64,000 bases of DNA from Leptotrichia sp. oral taxon 498 (GTDB lineage Bacteria > Fusobacteriota > Fusobacteriia > Fusobacteriales > Leptotrichiaceae): contig NZ_CP016753.1 of the NCBI RefSeq assembly GCF_002240055.1, positions 682,001 to 746,000 on the forward strand. Reading direction: 5' to 3'. Shown here piece after piece: positions 1-8,301 of the stretch. Below the pieces are notes generated by a model. That model worked only from the letters and a program-made list of their open reading frames with translations. It had not been told where the DNA came from and ran no database searches. Each line of letters begins with the position of its first letter. Positions within the stretch are counted from its first letter, which is position 1. A program made the position numbers and the translations under genes.

Positions 1-171
1 CTATTTTCCCATCTATTCGCATAAACAGCATTTTTTTTATTTTATCAGGTGTAAGATTCACTTTTTCTTTCTTTTTGTCAAACATTTTACTCAAAAAATC
101 ATTTTTCTTATCAATTAACACATCTCTATAAGGTTTGTAAAACTTCCAATTTATTTTTTTATTTCTTTCAT
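1..171 (-). CDS. Glycosyltransferase family 9 protein, N-terminal part, cut by window edge
   Basis: The reading frame entering from the left edge ends at the edge with residues KKMLFMRIDGKIG, which is the typical first beta-strand and loop of GT9 (ADP-heptose:LPS heptosyltransferase) proteins. Before it lies a charged leader containing WKFYKPYRDVLIDKKN. The only well-placed ATG (171-169) is in another frame: after MKEIKK it hits a stop unless the A7 run (154-160) had eight bases, when it would read MKEIKKINWKFYKP without a break. It follows the next GT9 gene by 15 bp and belongs to the same minus-strand operon. Either there is an indel or the real start is a non-ATG codon further in. The family call is fairly safe; the start is not. 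Confidence 0.55.
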
Positions 172-186
172 TTTCTTCTTTATTTT

Positions 187-1242
187 TTACCTTTCATTTT
201 GTCCATAAATTTTACTTATTTCAAAATTTAGCCACTTTACTGCATCTTCCATGGGGAAATTATAAAGATCGTTTTGAGTTCCGACAATATTTGAAATCAC
301 TTGTAAATTATCGACACCTTTATTTGGTATAGGCGACCATCTGTAAAGGTTTGCTTCATTATTTGCATAAAAACTAAGCACTGGTTTTTTTAGCGCACAG
401 GCAATGTGAACGCTTCCACTATCAACTCCCACAACTATATTTGAAGATGCCAAAAAATTTACGTATTCTTTTATTGAAAGCACTTTAGCTAAAGAAATAT
501 CAATATCATTTTTCAAAAGTGAAGTTAGCTTCTCAAAATATTTTTCACTTCCACTCGTTTTAGACATAACAATTTTTACATTTTCAAAATTTATTTCATT
601 AAAAAGTTTTGCCAGTTCTTCAACTTCTATACATCTATCATTTCCTTGCGGTGCAACTAAAATTTTCACTTTTTTTTCTGTCAGATTCCAATTTTTTTCC
701 ATTTTCAAAACTTCTTGTTGACTTAATTCTATTCTTGGAATTTCTTTTTCAATTTTAAAATATTTTGCTAACTCAGAATACATTAAATAATCAACAATAT
801 GAGAATTTATTGGCGTTACAGTTACAAAATCATAAATTTTTACATTATTTCTGTTAAAATAATGTCCTTCTTTATCTTTTCCAAAACTTATTATTATTTT
901 CGGAGCGAGTAACTTCGTCCAAATAAGTCTTTTTGTATTAATCTGATCTTTAAAATCCAAAAGCAAGTCCCACTTTTTTCGCTGCTTAATTATTTTTTTT
1001 CTATCAACAATTTCATCAACTACTTTTTCTTTTTGATTAACAAGTTCTATAAAATTTTTATTTCTCTCAGTCGAAACAATCCCAATTTTTGCACTCGGAT
1101 ACATTTTTTTCAGCTGCCTTGCGTGACTAAAAGAAATAAGCGTATCTCCCAGTGCATCTTTTGGACTTAAAAGTACCGTTTTTACATCCTTTAAACTTAT
1201 ATTCTTATACTTTTTTTTATTTCCAAGCAGTAAAATTGTCAA
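187..1242 (-). CDS. Glycosyltransferase family 9 (heptosyltransferase-like)
   Basis: A 351-residue protein of the ADP-heptose:LPS heptosyltransferase family, which adds heptose or a related sugar to the LPS inner core at the cytoplasmic face of the inner membrane. The N-terminal Rossmann half has SPKDALGDTLISFSHARQL (about residues 26-44), the GDxL loop of GT9. The C-terminal half has VVGVDSGSVHIACALKKPV (about 272-290), the usual D-SG-xHIA nucleotide-sugar motif. Length matches the family. It is transcribed leftward with the neighbouring glycan genes. The sugar and acceptor cannot be read from sequence. It is one of three GT9 genes in this operon (a fourth is at 32175). Confidence 0.85.
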   Translation of the reverse strand: MTILLLGNKKKYKNISLKDVKTVLLSPKDALGDTLISFSHARQLKKMYPSAKIGIVSTERNKNFIELVNQKEKVVDEIVDRKKIIKQRKKWDLLLDFKDQINTKRLIWTKLLAPKIIISFGKDKEGHYFNRNNVKIYDFVTVTPINSHIVDYLMYSELAKYFKIEKEIPRIELSQQEVLKMEKNWNLTEKKVKILVAPQGNDRCIEVEELAKLFNEINFENVKIVMSKTSGSEKYFEKLTSLLKNDIDISLAKVLSIKEYVNFLASSNIVVGVDSGSVHIACALKKPVLSFYANNEANLYRWSPIPNKGVDNLQVISNIVGTQNDLYNFPMEDAVKWLNFEISKIYGQNER

Positions 1243-1326
1243 TTTTATTTTAATTTTTTTATTACATTCATTATTTTACTCCCGCTATCTTTTTATCCAA
1301 AGTAATTTACTTCAAATTTAATGATT

Positions 1327-2466
1327 TTACTCAAAAACTAGATTTTCCAACAGTTCTTTTAATTTATTTCTGTTACTTTCAATCGAAAAATCTTTTGCAC
1401 GATTTAGCGCTTTTTCACAATAATATCTATACTTTTCTCTATTTTCAAGTTCCAAAATATCTAAAACAAATTTATCTTTGTCATTTAACGGAACAAGTTT
1501 TCCATATTCACTATTTTCTCCCAAAATGTCTTTCGGTCCAGTAGGACAGTCATAGGCGACAACAGGAATCCCAAATGTCATACTTTCGATTAAAACCGTA
1601 GGAAGTCCTTCATATTTCGCCGTATGCACAAATAATTTCGCATTTTTAAAGAATGGATATGGATTTTCCATCTGCCCCAGCAAAAAAACATCATTTTCCA
1701 ATTTATATTCCTGTATTTTTTGACTAAGCAATTCATTTTTTATCCCGCTTCCAATAAAATAAAGTTTTTCTTTTATCCCTTTTTTCTTCAACTTATAATA
1801 AATATCAATTAAATGCTCAGGCTGCTTTTGCTCCGAAAGTCGTGAAACTTGCAAAAAATAATCTTCCTTCAAATATTTTTCATATTTTTTTTCCACATCT
1901 TCCGCTCTTTTTTTTATAAATTCCAAGTCAATTGGATTGTAAATCATCACAACTTTTTCACTATTCATTTTAAGTTTTTCCAAAAACTCTTTTTGCATAA
2001 CTTTTGTAATCGCTATAATTTTTGAATACTTTTTATATTGCTTTTTATATTTTTCAATTTTTTTGCTCGTCAATTTTTCCCCAAAAGTAAGCGAAAAATG
2101 AACCCACGAAATCAAAGGTACATTTACAGAAAAATTTTCATATTTTAATAAATTTGAAGAATAATCTATTACAACATCATATTTTTCTTTTTTTATTTTT
2201 TCTTTTATCAATTTTGAATATTTATTTTTTGCCAAAAATCTATAAAACTCTTTTATAAGTTTATTTTTTCCATCATAAAAATCAAACAAAAATTCATAAT
2301 TTACGCCTTTAGGAATCTCATTTTCAAACAAATTATTTTCTTTATGATTCCAAGTTATAAGTAAATCTATGTTGTGCCCTAAATCTCTTAAATTTTTTAA
2401 TACATTAATTAAAACTCGCTCTTCTCCTCCCATACTCAAATGACCGTGTAAAACCAATATTTTCAT
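1327..2466 (-). CDS. Glycosyltransferase family 4 protein
   Basis: A 379-residue GT-B fold retaining glycosyltransferase. The N-terminus has HGHLSMGGEERVLINVLKNL (about residues 7-26), the acceptor-side glycine loop typical of GT4. The C-terminal donor domain begins near QVSRLSEQKQPEHLI (about 207-221) and contains EGLPTVLIESMTFGIPVVA, the E-x7-E motif that binds the nucleotide-sugar. No signal peptide or membrane segment is evident, so it is probably cytoplasmic or peripheral. It sits between a GT9 gene and a Caps_synth gene in a leftward glycan operon, so a role in LPS core or O-chain assembly is likely. Donor and acceptor are unknown. Confidence 0.85.
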   Translation of the reverse strand: MKILVLHGHLSMGGEERVLINVLKNLRDLGHNIDLLITWNHKENNLFENEIPKGVNYEFLFDFYDGKNKLIKEFYRFLAKNKYSKLIKEKIKKEKYDVVIDYSSNLLKYENFSVNVPLISWVHFSLTFGEKLTSKKIEKYKKQYKKYSKIIAITKVMQKEFLEKLKMNSEKVVMIYNPIDLEFIKKRAEDVEKKYEKYLKEDYFLQVSRLSEQKQPEHLIDIYYKLKKKGIKEKLYFIGSGIKNELLSQKIQEYKLENDVFLLGQMENPYPFFKNAKLFVHTAKYEGLPTVLIESMTFGIPVVAYDCPTGPKDILGENSEYGKLVPLNDKDKFVLDILELENREKYRYYCEKALNRAKDFSIESNRNKLKELLENLVFE

Positions 2467-2483
2467 AATTTTCCTCTCGCTTT

Positions 2484-3488
2484 TTAAATTTCATATAAAT
2501 TTTTAAAATATTCAAAAAAAGTATTTTCAACTTTCTTTTTACTGCTGTCTATTTTAAATGACAACTTGTGAATGCTCACAGAATCAGTTATTTTTTTTAA
2601 TTTTTCTTTGGAATAAGTATCAAACCACACTTTAAAAAGTTCGTGAGGCAATGTGTCTGAAACAATTTTACACCTATCTTTCTTATAATATTTTTCAACT
2701 AATTCCGTATACAAAATCTGCATAAAAAAATAATTTGGAATCTTGTCATTATCTCGCCAAAAAACTAAGAGTAAATCAAGAAGTGTAGCCATTATTTTAT
2801 TATTTTTATGAGAAAATATTATGCTGCTCAACATCTTTATTTTAGATTTTTTATTCCAAGAAAAATAAATCGAATCATAAAGTTCAAATTCTTTTTTATT
2901 TTTGAAATCACCATCTCTTTGAAAAAGAAAATAATCCATTTTAAAATATTCACTCGGCAAATAATCTGTGAGTAAAATTGTCGCATCAATCCAGACTCCA
3001 CCGTAATACTTTAAGAGAGAAAATCTCAAAATATCCGTGAAATGAGCGTATCCCATTTTCTTTTCAGACAATTTTTTCATCACATAATCAGGAAATTCCA
3101 AATATTCGCCGATATTTTCCATATCCAGTCTAATCAAAGTGTAATTTTCTCTATATTTATTCATCGCTCTGTAACAAATTTTTACCACATTTGGCAAATT
3201 TTCATAATCCCAGCCTTGTCCCCAAAATTGCCAAATTATTTTTTCATCATTTAAAAACTTTTTTTTTGGAATAACTTTAGCTATTTCAATTTTATCTTTA
3301 AAATAATCGGCTAAAATTTTATCCCAGTCACTGACAATAGCCTTTTGATTAGAAAAATACACTTCTCTTTGTATTTTATCAAATAAAAAATTTGGCATAA
3401 GTTCTTTGTAAATATATTTAAATGGCTTTTTTTTTAGTTTTTCATTTAATTTATAAATTGTGGAAGCGGTGAATTTGTATTCTTTCAT
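2484..3488 (-). CDS. Caps_synth-type (GT32-like) glycosyltransferase, copy 1
   Basis: A 334-residue protein of the capsular polysaccharide synthesis / GT32-like family. Key motifs are IIWQFWGQGW near residue 66 and AHFTDILRFSLLKYYGGVWIDA near 150; GGxWxDA is the family's DxD-like metal and donor site. The reading frame extends to 3503, but I start at the ATG at 3488: AAAGGA lies six bases upstream, and the encoded MKEYKFTAS aligns with MEYKFRTSK of the paralogue at 4806-5804. With this start the gene lies 11 bp after the O-antigen ligase gene instead of overlapping it. The two paralogues share most of their length, so a duplication is likely. The transferred sugar is unknown. Confidence 0.85.
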   Translation of the reverse strand: MKEYKFTASTIYKLNEKLKKKPFKYIYKELMPNFLFDKIQREVYFSNQKAIVSDWDKILADYFKDKIEIAKVIPKKKFLNDEKIIWQFWGQGWDYENLPNVVKICYRAMNKYRENYTLIRLDMENIGEYLEFPDYVMKKLSEKKMGYAHFTDILRFSLLKYYGGVWIDATILLTDYLPSEYFKMDYFLFQRDGDFKNKKEFELYDSIYFSWNKKSKIKMLSSIIFSHKNNKIMATLLDLLLVFWRDNDKIPNYFFMQILYTELVEKYYKKDRCKIVSDTLPHELFKVWFDTYSKEKLKKITDSVSIHKLSFKIDSSKKKVENTFFEYFKNLYEI

Positions 3489-3499
3489 AATCTGTCCTT

Positions 3500-4777
3500 T
3501 CATTTTTTATTATTTTTCAAAATTTTCCATTTTTGATAAAGATAGCACATAAATACGATTAAAATGGTCAAAGTTAAAATCATGTGCTTATCATTTAAGT
3601 TATCATCAGTCATTCCTTGAATAAGCCAAGCAATAAGCGATACCTTCGTAGCCAGTTCAAATGCCAAAATTTTTGAGCTTAAATTTTTCTCACTTTTAGA
3701 AAATCGTGTCTTAAAAAATATTATTGCAACTTCAACAAATAAAAATATAAAAAATACAAATCCTAAAATTCCATAATCCAATAAATACTGTAAATATGAA
3801 TTATGTGAAGCTACATAGTGCTGTGGTCTAATATTTGGTCCACTTAAAAAATATTTATTCACGTAGTCCATAGCTCCTATTTTCTTATAATAGTCTAAAT
3901 TAAACTGCTTTCGTTCTATTGCCTTCCATCCATAAATCGGCTTTTTCTCAAATGCCGCTACTCCTGTTTCCCAAAAAATCACTCTAAGATTACTTGACGG
4001 ATCCTTTTTATAATCCACTATATATTTAAGTCTGCTTGAAATCGAAGTCGGAAGTAGAAAAAATCCACACGCACAAGCAATCAAAAGTGCAACAACATAT
4101 TTTTTATTTTTCTTAAAAACTAAATAAAAAATAGTTGGCAGAAGAGAAATATAAACCATTTTAGATCTGTTGACAACCACGATAAAAGTAACTAATAATG
4201 CCAAAATAATCAAAACTATTTTTATAATCCTATTTTTTTTCTCATCACTATTTTTATAAAAAAGTATAAAAGAAAGCAAAAACAACAAAATTATACACAT
4301 AATATTAGCAAAATCCTGAACTGTCAAAATAGCAGTTACTCTTGGATAATCAAACCCTACAGGATGCGCCCAAGCATTAAAATTTTTAATAAAATTAAGC
4401 ATCGCAAACATTAACGTTACCGTTCCACCAATTAACAACGCTTTTATAAAATTAAATACCTTTTTATCTTCATTCAAAAAATAAATTAGTGGAAAAAAAG
4501 ACAAATATTTAAAATTATAATTATCAAGCCTTGAATGTAATCCTCCGTCCAGAAAAGCAATGACAAACGGCGTCAATGCCAATAAAAAAACTGCAACAGA
4601 AATTTTTTTCTCCTTAAAAACAAAAATATTTCCCCTATCTTTATCAAAACTTATCGAAATTAAAAATAATACCAAAAGCAGTGGAATTAACACATTATTT
4701 TCAAATTTCTCTGATAAAAATAATGACAATGCAAATAATAAACAAATTCCATATCCTATACTTTTTATTCTTTTCAT
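3500..4777 (-). CDS. O-antigen ligase/polymerase family (Wzy_C) membrane protein
   Basis: A 425-residue integral membrane protein with about ten to twelve hydrophobic segments and a large loop before the last ones. That loop contains the family hallmark ASHNSYLQYLLDYGILGF (about residues 324-341), where the HNxYL stretch is characteristic of O-antigen ligase (WaaL) and polymerase (Wzy) proteins. WaaL joins O-chain to lipid A-core on the periplasmic face; Wzy polymerises repeat units. Sequence alone does not separate them. It sits between two Caps_synth paralogues in the leftward glycan operon. Because the window also has an ABC glycan exporter (57-58.6 kb), a ligase role is the more natural reading, by inference. 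Confidence 0.8.
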   Translation of the reverse strand: MKRIKSIGYGICLLFALSLFLSEKFENNVLIPLLLVLFLISISFDKDRGNIFVFKEKKISVAVFLLALTPFVIAFLDGGLHSRLDNYNFKYLSFFPLIYFLNEDKKVFNFIKALLIGGTVTLMFAMLNFIKNFNAWAHPVGFDYPRVTAILTVQDFANIMCIILLFLLSFILFYKNSDEKKNRIIKIVLIILALLVTFIVVVNRSKMVYISLLPTIFYLVFKKNKKYVVALLIACACGFFLLPTSISSRLKYIVDYKKDPSSNLRVIFWETGVAAFEKKPIYGWKAIERKQFNLDYYKKIGAMDYVNKYFLSGPNIRPQHYVASHNSYLQYLLDYGILGFVFFIFLFVEVAIIFFKTRFSKSEKNLSSKILAFELATKVSLIAWLIQGMTDDNLNDKHMILTLTILIVFMCYLYQKWKILKNNKK

Positions 4778-4805
4778 ATTTTTCTCCTTATTAATTTAAT
4801 TATTA

Positions 4806-5804
4806 TTATATATTATACAACTTTTTTAAATATCTAAAATAAGTATTTTCATATTCTTCCTCTGCCGTTCCCCATTTGAATGACAATTTGTGAATACTTG
4901 TTTTTTCTTTAATCTTTTCAAATTCTTTTTCTTTATATTTTTCATACCAAACTCTCATAAGTTCATGTGAATATGTATCCGAAATAATTTCACACTGATA
5001 CTTTTTGTAGTAATTTTTCATCAATTCGTAATACAATATTTGAAAAAAGAAATATTTTGGAGCTTTTTCATTATCTTTCCAAAAAATTAATAATAAATCA
5101 AGCAATGTTTTTATAACTTTACTATTTTTTTTCGCAAATATTACGCTATTCATAACTCTAATTCTCATGTCTTTATCCCACGAAAAATAGACACTGTCAA
5201 AATCTTCCCATTTTTTCTTGTCTTTTAAATTATCATCCCTCTGAAACATAAAATATTCCATCTCAAAATATTTCTGCGGTATATTATCCGTCAAAAGTAC
5301 AGTTGCATCAAGCCAAACACCGCCATAATGATAAAGAAGCGCAAGTCTTATTATATCCGTAAAATGTGCATAGCTCATTTTTTTATTTTCTATTTTTTCT
5401 AAAATATATTTTGGAATTTTTAAATATTCTTCTATATTATTCATATCCAGATAGTATATTTCACAATCTTTTTTATATTTTTTTACAGAGCTAGAAGAAA
5501 TTTTTATCACTTTAGGTAATTTCTCGTATTCCCATCCCTGTCCCCAAAATTGCCAAATAATTTTATCATTTTTTATTTGTTTTTTTGGAGTAATTTCGCT
5601 TATTTCTATTTTATTTTCAAAATAGTCAACCAAAACTTTATTCCATTCTTTTGCAATCTTTTTTTGAGTTCTGTAATAAATTTTTTTCTGTATTTTTTCA
5701 AAAACTTTTCTTGGAAATATTTCTTTATAGACATATTTATAAGGTTTTTTTCTAAATTTTTTATTAAGTTTATCCAATTTTGAAGTTCTAAATTTATATT
5801 CCAT
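4806..5804 (-). CDS. Caps_synth-type (GT32-like) glycosyltransferase, copy 2
   Basis: A 332-residue paralogue of the gene at 2484-3488, colinear over its whole length. It has IIWQFWGQGW near residue 68 and AHFTDIIRLALLYHYGGVWLDA near 152, which contains the GGxWxDA catalytic signature, and a shared C-terminal region with IHKLSFKW. The start MEYKFRTSK is the first in-frame ATG and fits the N-terminus of copy 1. The two copies flank the O-antigen ligase-like gene, which suggests a duplication followed by divergence of donor or acceptor specificity. It is cytoplasmic by composition, with no signal peptide. Confidence 0.83.
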   Translation of the reverse strand: MEYKFRTSKLDKLNKKFRKKPYKYVYKEIFPRKVFEKIQKKIYYRTQKKIAKEWNKVLVDYFENKIEISEITPKKQIKNDKIIWQFWGQGWEYEKLPKVIKISSSSVKKYKKDCEIYYLDMNNIEEYLKIPKYILEKIENKKMSYAHFTDIIRLALLYHYGGVWLDATVLLTDNIPQKYFEMEYFMFQRDDNLKDKKKWEDFDSVYFSWDKDMRIRVMNSVIFAKKNSKVIKTLLDLLLIFWKDNEKAPKYFFFQILYYELMKNYYKKYQCEIISDTYSHELMRVWYEKYKEKEFEKIKEKTSIHKLSFKWGTAEEEYENTYFRYLKKLYNI

Positions 5805-5864
5805 TCAAATCAAAGCTATCCCTTCTCAATTTTTTTATATAAGACTATCTATTTTATCTAAATT

Positions 5865-6884
5865 CTAACTTTCTTCCAATCTTTTCACAATTTCCCCATA
5901 AACCCTATCTATACTAATCAAAGGAATTCCTTTATAATAATCCTTTTTATATTCATGCTGATGTTCAGGGATTTTCACAATATTATTTTCATAAAACTCA
6001 TTATCCTCAATAACATTACTTTTTTCTTTCCAAGGAAAAAATCCAAGTGACCTTTTTCCTGGTCCAAAAATCCCGATTACAAAAGGTTTAGAAAATCCAC
6101 TTGCAATATGGATGGGAGAACTATCATTTCCAGCAACCACATCCGCAAACGACAGCAGTGCCGAAAATTCCAATAAATTTATTTCTCCCCTCAAATCTAT
6201 CACATTTTTTTTATTAAAGTTCAATGGCAATTTTTTTTCCACTTTACTTCCAGTTATCACAACAAAATTCTTCTCATCATCTGACAACTTTCCTATAACT
6301 TTCCCATATTTTTCAATCGCCCACATTTTCTCCGGCCTTTGACTTCCAGGTGCAACGACAATCATTTTCATAAATTTTTCGTCAAAACCTCTTCCTTTCA
6401 AAATCTCTTTAATTTTTATTTTATTTTCTTCACTTGGATAAATTCTAATCGGAATCCTTTTCCCGCTGTATTCAACTAAATCCAGAAGTCTTTCAACTTC
6501 ATGCTTTTTCATATCATAATGAACTTTTTTATCCAAAAGAAAAGAGCCTGTTGCCACATCAAATCCAACTATTTTGGGAATTTTAGCCATTTTTGCAAGC
6601 GCAATTGAACGGATAAATCTGTGCGGAATAACAGCATAATCATATTTTTTTTCCTTTAAAATTTTTAAAACTCTAAAAAATCCTTTTATTCCTTTATCTT
6701 TTCCTTTCTTGTCATAAAGAAGAATCTCATTTAAATTTGGATTATTGCTTATTATGCTTTTATTTGTCGGCAAAGTCAAATAATCAATTTCTGAATCTGG
6801 ATACATTTCTTTCAATCTCTGTATTAATGGTGTTGACAAAACAATGTCGCCAATAAATGCAGTATGTATGATTAATATCTTCAT
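5865..6884 (-). CDS. Glycosyltransferase family 9, heptosyltransferase II (WaaF)-like
   Basis: A 339-residue GT9 protein that resembles lipopolysaccharide heptosyltransferase II. The N-terminal IIHTAFIGDIVLSTPLIQRL (residues 5-24) is the WaaF-type start. VVAPGSQRPEKMW near 176 and GNDSSPIHIASGFSKPFVIG near 253 are the ADP-heptose binding motifs. It is the first gene of the leftward glycan operon. A possible extended -10 (TGATATAAT on the minus strand) lies about 36 bp upstream, together with the AAAGGAAAATGAT ribosome-binding region. The gmhB gene at 52.5 kb supports an ADP-heptose pathway in this organism. Assignment to WaaF rather than WaaC or WaaQ is uncertain. Confidence 0.83.
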   Translation of the reverse strand: MKILIIHTAFIGDIVLSTPLIQRLKEMYPDSEIDYLTLPTNKSIISNNPNLNEILLYDKKGKDKGIKGFFRVLKILKEKKYDYAVIPHRFIRSIALAKMAKIPKIVGFDVATGSFLLDKKVHYDMKKHEVERLLDLVEYSGKRIPIRIYPSEENKIKIKEILKGRGFDEKFMKMIVVAPGSQRPEKMWAIEKYGKVIGKLSDDEKNFVVITGSKVEKKLPLNFNKKNVIDLRGEINLLEFSALLSFADVVAGNDSSPIHIASGFSKPFVIGIFGPGKRSLGFFPWKEKSNVIEDNEFYENNIVKIPEHQHEYKKDYYKGIPLISIDRVYGEIVKRLEES

Positions 6885-6919
6885 ATCATTTTCCTTTTTT
6901 TAATTTTTCTTTCTTAAAG

Positions 6920-6928
6920 ATTATATCA
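6920..6928 (-). promoter_or_regulatory. Putative extended -10 promoter of the left glycan operon
   Basis: The minus strand reads TGATATAAT here, a TGn-TATAAT extended -10, about 36 bp before the GT9 start at 6884. I see no good -35 hexamer, so this is a weak call. Confidence 0.35.
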
Positions 6929-7004
6929 TAAAATGACACTTTTTTTCTTATTTTTTTCTATTATTTTTTAAGCAGAGGAGTATTTGAAATTTTTACTCTA
7001 TTCT

Positions 7005-7036
7005 ACTTTAAAAAAATAAAAAGAGGAAATACCCCT
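7005..7036 (-). terminator. Intrinsic terminator after the PTS operon
   Basis: On the minus strand the sequence AGGGGTATTTCCTCT folds into a 5-bp stem with one G-U pair and is followed by TTTTTATTTTTTT. It lies just after the last PTS-linked gene (7058-7447). Confidence 0.6.
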
Positions 7037-7057
7037 AAAGATAATCCCTTCTTTTCA

Positions 7058-7447
7058 TTATTTTTTATATTTTTTAACAAATTCAATAAGTTCTGCTATC
7101 TCTTTTTTAGCTTTTTCTGATAAAACTTTTACATCATTGGTCATTTGTTTAGAACGAGCTGTAATAAAGTCCAAATATTCAGTATTCTTAGTTTTCAAAT
7201 ACATATCTTTAGCGTAATACATATCACGAAAATCATTCTTAGCCTGTTTTATAAGCAATTTTTGCCCAACCATAACAATTAGAGCCGCTGCTAACGCTAT
7301 TATTGTTCCATAACCTTTTGTAAATGGATATAAAATCATTCCAATAATCATAAGTCCTGTAACTAAAATAGAACTATTTTTAATATATCCTTCCTTTGGC
7401 GGAACCTTTACAAATTTTTCCACTTTTGAAATCATTTTCTTAAACAT
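7058..7447 (-). CDS. Small two-helix membrane protein linked to the PTS operon, function unknown
   Basis: I do not recognise this 129-residue protein. It starts MFKKMISKVEKFVKVPP at the ATG at 7447, two bases after the IID stop. A longer frame to 7549 would overlap the IID gene and is unlikely. Residues about 25-63 form two adjacent hydrophobic helices (SILVTGLMIIGMILYPF, then TIIALAAALIVMVG). The rest is a charged, helix-rich tail with YYAKDMYLKTKNTEYLDF and a Lys/Glu-rich end, probably cytoplasmic. Its place as the last cistron of the IIA-IIB-IIC-IID operon, followed by a terminator, suggests a role with the transporter, for example assembly or regulation. It does not resemble the ManO/DUF956 sequence as I know it. 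Confidence 0.7.
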   Translation of the reverse strand: MFKKMISKVEKFVKVPPKEGYIKNSSILVTGLMIIGMILYPFTKGYGTIIALAAALIVMVGQKLLIKQAKNDFRDMYYAKDMYLKTKNTEYLDFITARSKQMTNDVKVLSEKAKKEIAELIEFVKKYKK

Positions 7448-7449
7448 AA

Positions 7450-8289
7450 TTATGCCAAAATTCCTAACCAGAATCCGATTATTCCTATTGCAAAGAATCC
7501 AAAGATAATCCAAATAGCATTTACTTTTCTCTTCAATAAGTGCATACATCCAAATGTTAATAATAATGCTAATAATCCAGGTAATAATGAATCTAAAATA
7601 CTTTGGACAGTAGTTACAACTTCTTTTCCTGTTGAATCAGTATATTTAGACAACACCAATGGAACATTTATTGAAGTCCATTTAGAAACCAAGGCTCCCA
7701 TTACGAAAAGCCCTAATATAGAAGCACCTTGAGTTAATTTTTGAATTACTCCACCTTCCATATCCCCAACGATTTCAGTACCTTTTTCATAACCATATTT
7801 TAATCCATACCATCTAGTCAAAACTCTTGCAATATTTATTCCAATGAAGAAAATCAATGGACCTAATAAATTTCCTCCAGCAATAGCCAGTGAAGCTCCA
7901 AGCGCCGCTAAAACTGGTCTTAATGTTCCCCAGAAAATTGGATCTCCAACTCCAGCAAGCGGTCCCATAAGTCCTACTTTAATACCACTTATAGTTGCGT
8001 CATCAATATCTACTCCATTTGCTTTTTCCTGTTCCATCGCAGCCGTAACACCCATTATAGTTGAACCAATCCAAGGTTGAGTGTTAAAGAATTCCAAATG
8101 TCTTTTTAATGCAGCTGCTTGATCTTCTTTCTTAGAATAAAGTCTTTTTATTGCAGGAATCATTGTTACACAAAATCCCATTGACTGCATTCTTTCAAAG
8201 TTGAAAGAACCTAATAAAGTAGTGGATCTCCAATACATACTTTTCAAATCTTTATCAGTTAGTTTTTTTTCTACATTATTTTCTGCCAT
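7450..8289 (-). CDS. PTS mannose/fructose/sorbose-family IID component
   Basis: A 279-residue membrane subunit that forms the sugar channel with IIC. The family's start is clear: LTDKDLKSMYWRSTTLLGSFNFERMQ in outline, with the conserved SFNFERMQSMGF stretch near residues 28-39. AAMEQEKANG near 84 and GPLAGVGDPIFWGTLRPVLAALGAS near 109-133 are typical IID motifs. Hydrophobic segments fill the C-terminal half. Length matches ManZ/IID proteins. It lies 12 bp after IIC. Substrate (mannose, fructose, sorbose or an amino sugar) cannot be decided. Confidence 0.93.
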   Translation of the reverse strand: MAENNVEKKLTDKDLKSMYWRSTTLLGSFNFERMQSMGFCVTMIPAIKRLYSKKEDQAAALKRHLEFFNTQPWIGSTIMGVTAAMEQEKANGVDIDDATISGIKVGLMGPLAGVGDPIFWGTLRPVLAALGASLAIAGGNLLGPLIFFIGINIARVLTRWYGLKYGYEKGTEIVGDMEGGVIQKLTQGASILGLFVMGALVSKWTSINVPLVLSKYTDSTGKEVVTTVQSILDSLLPGLLALLLTFGCMHLLKRKVNAIWIIFGFFAIGIIGFWLGILA

Positions 8290-8301
8290 TTTTCTTACCT
8301 C

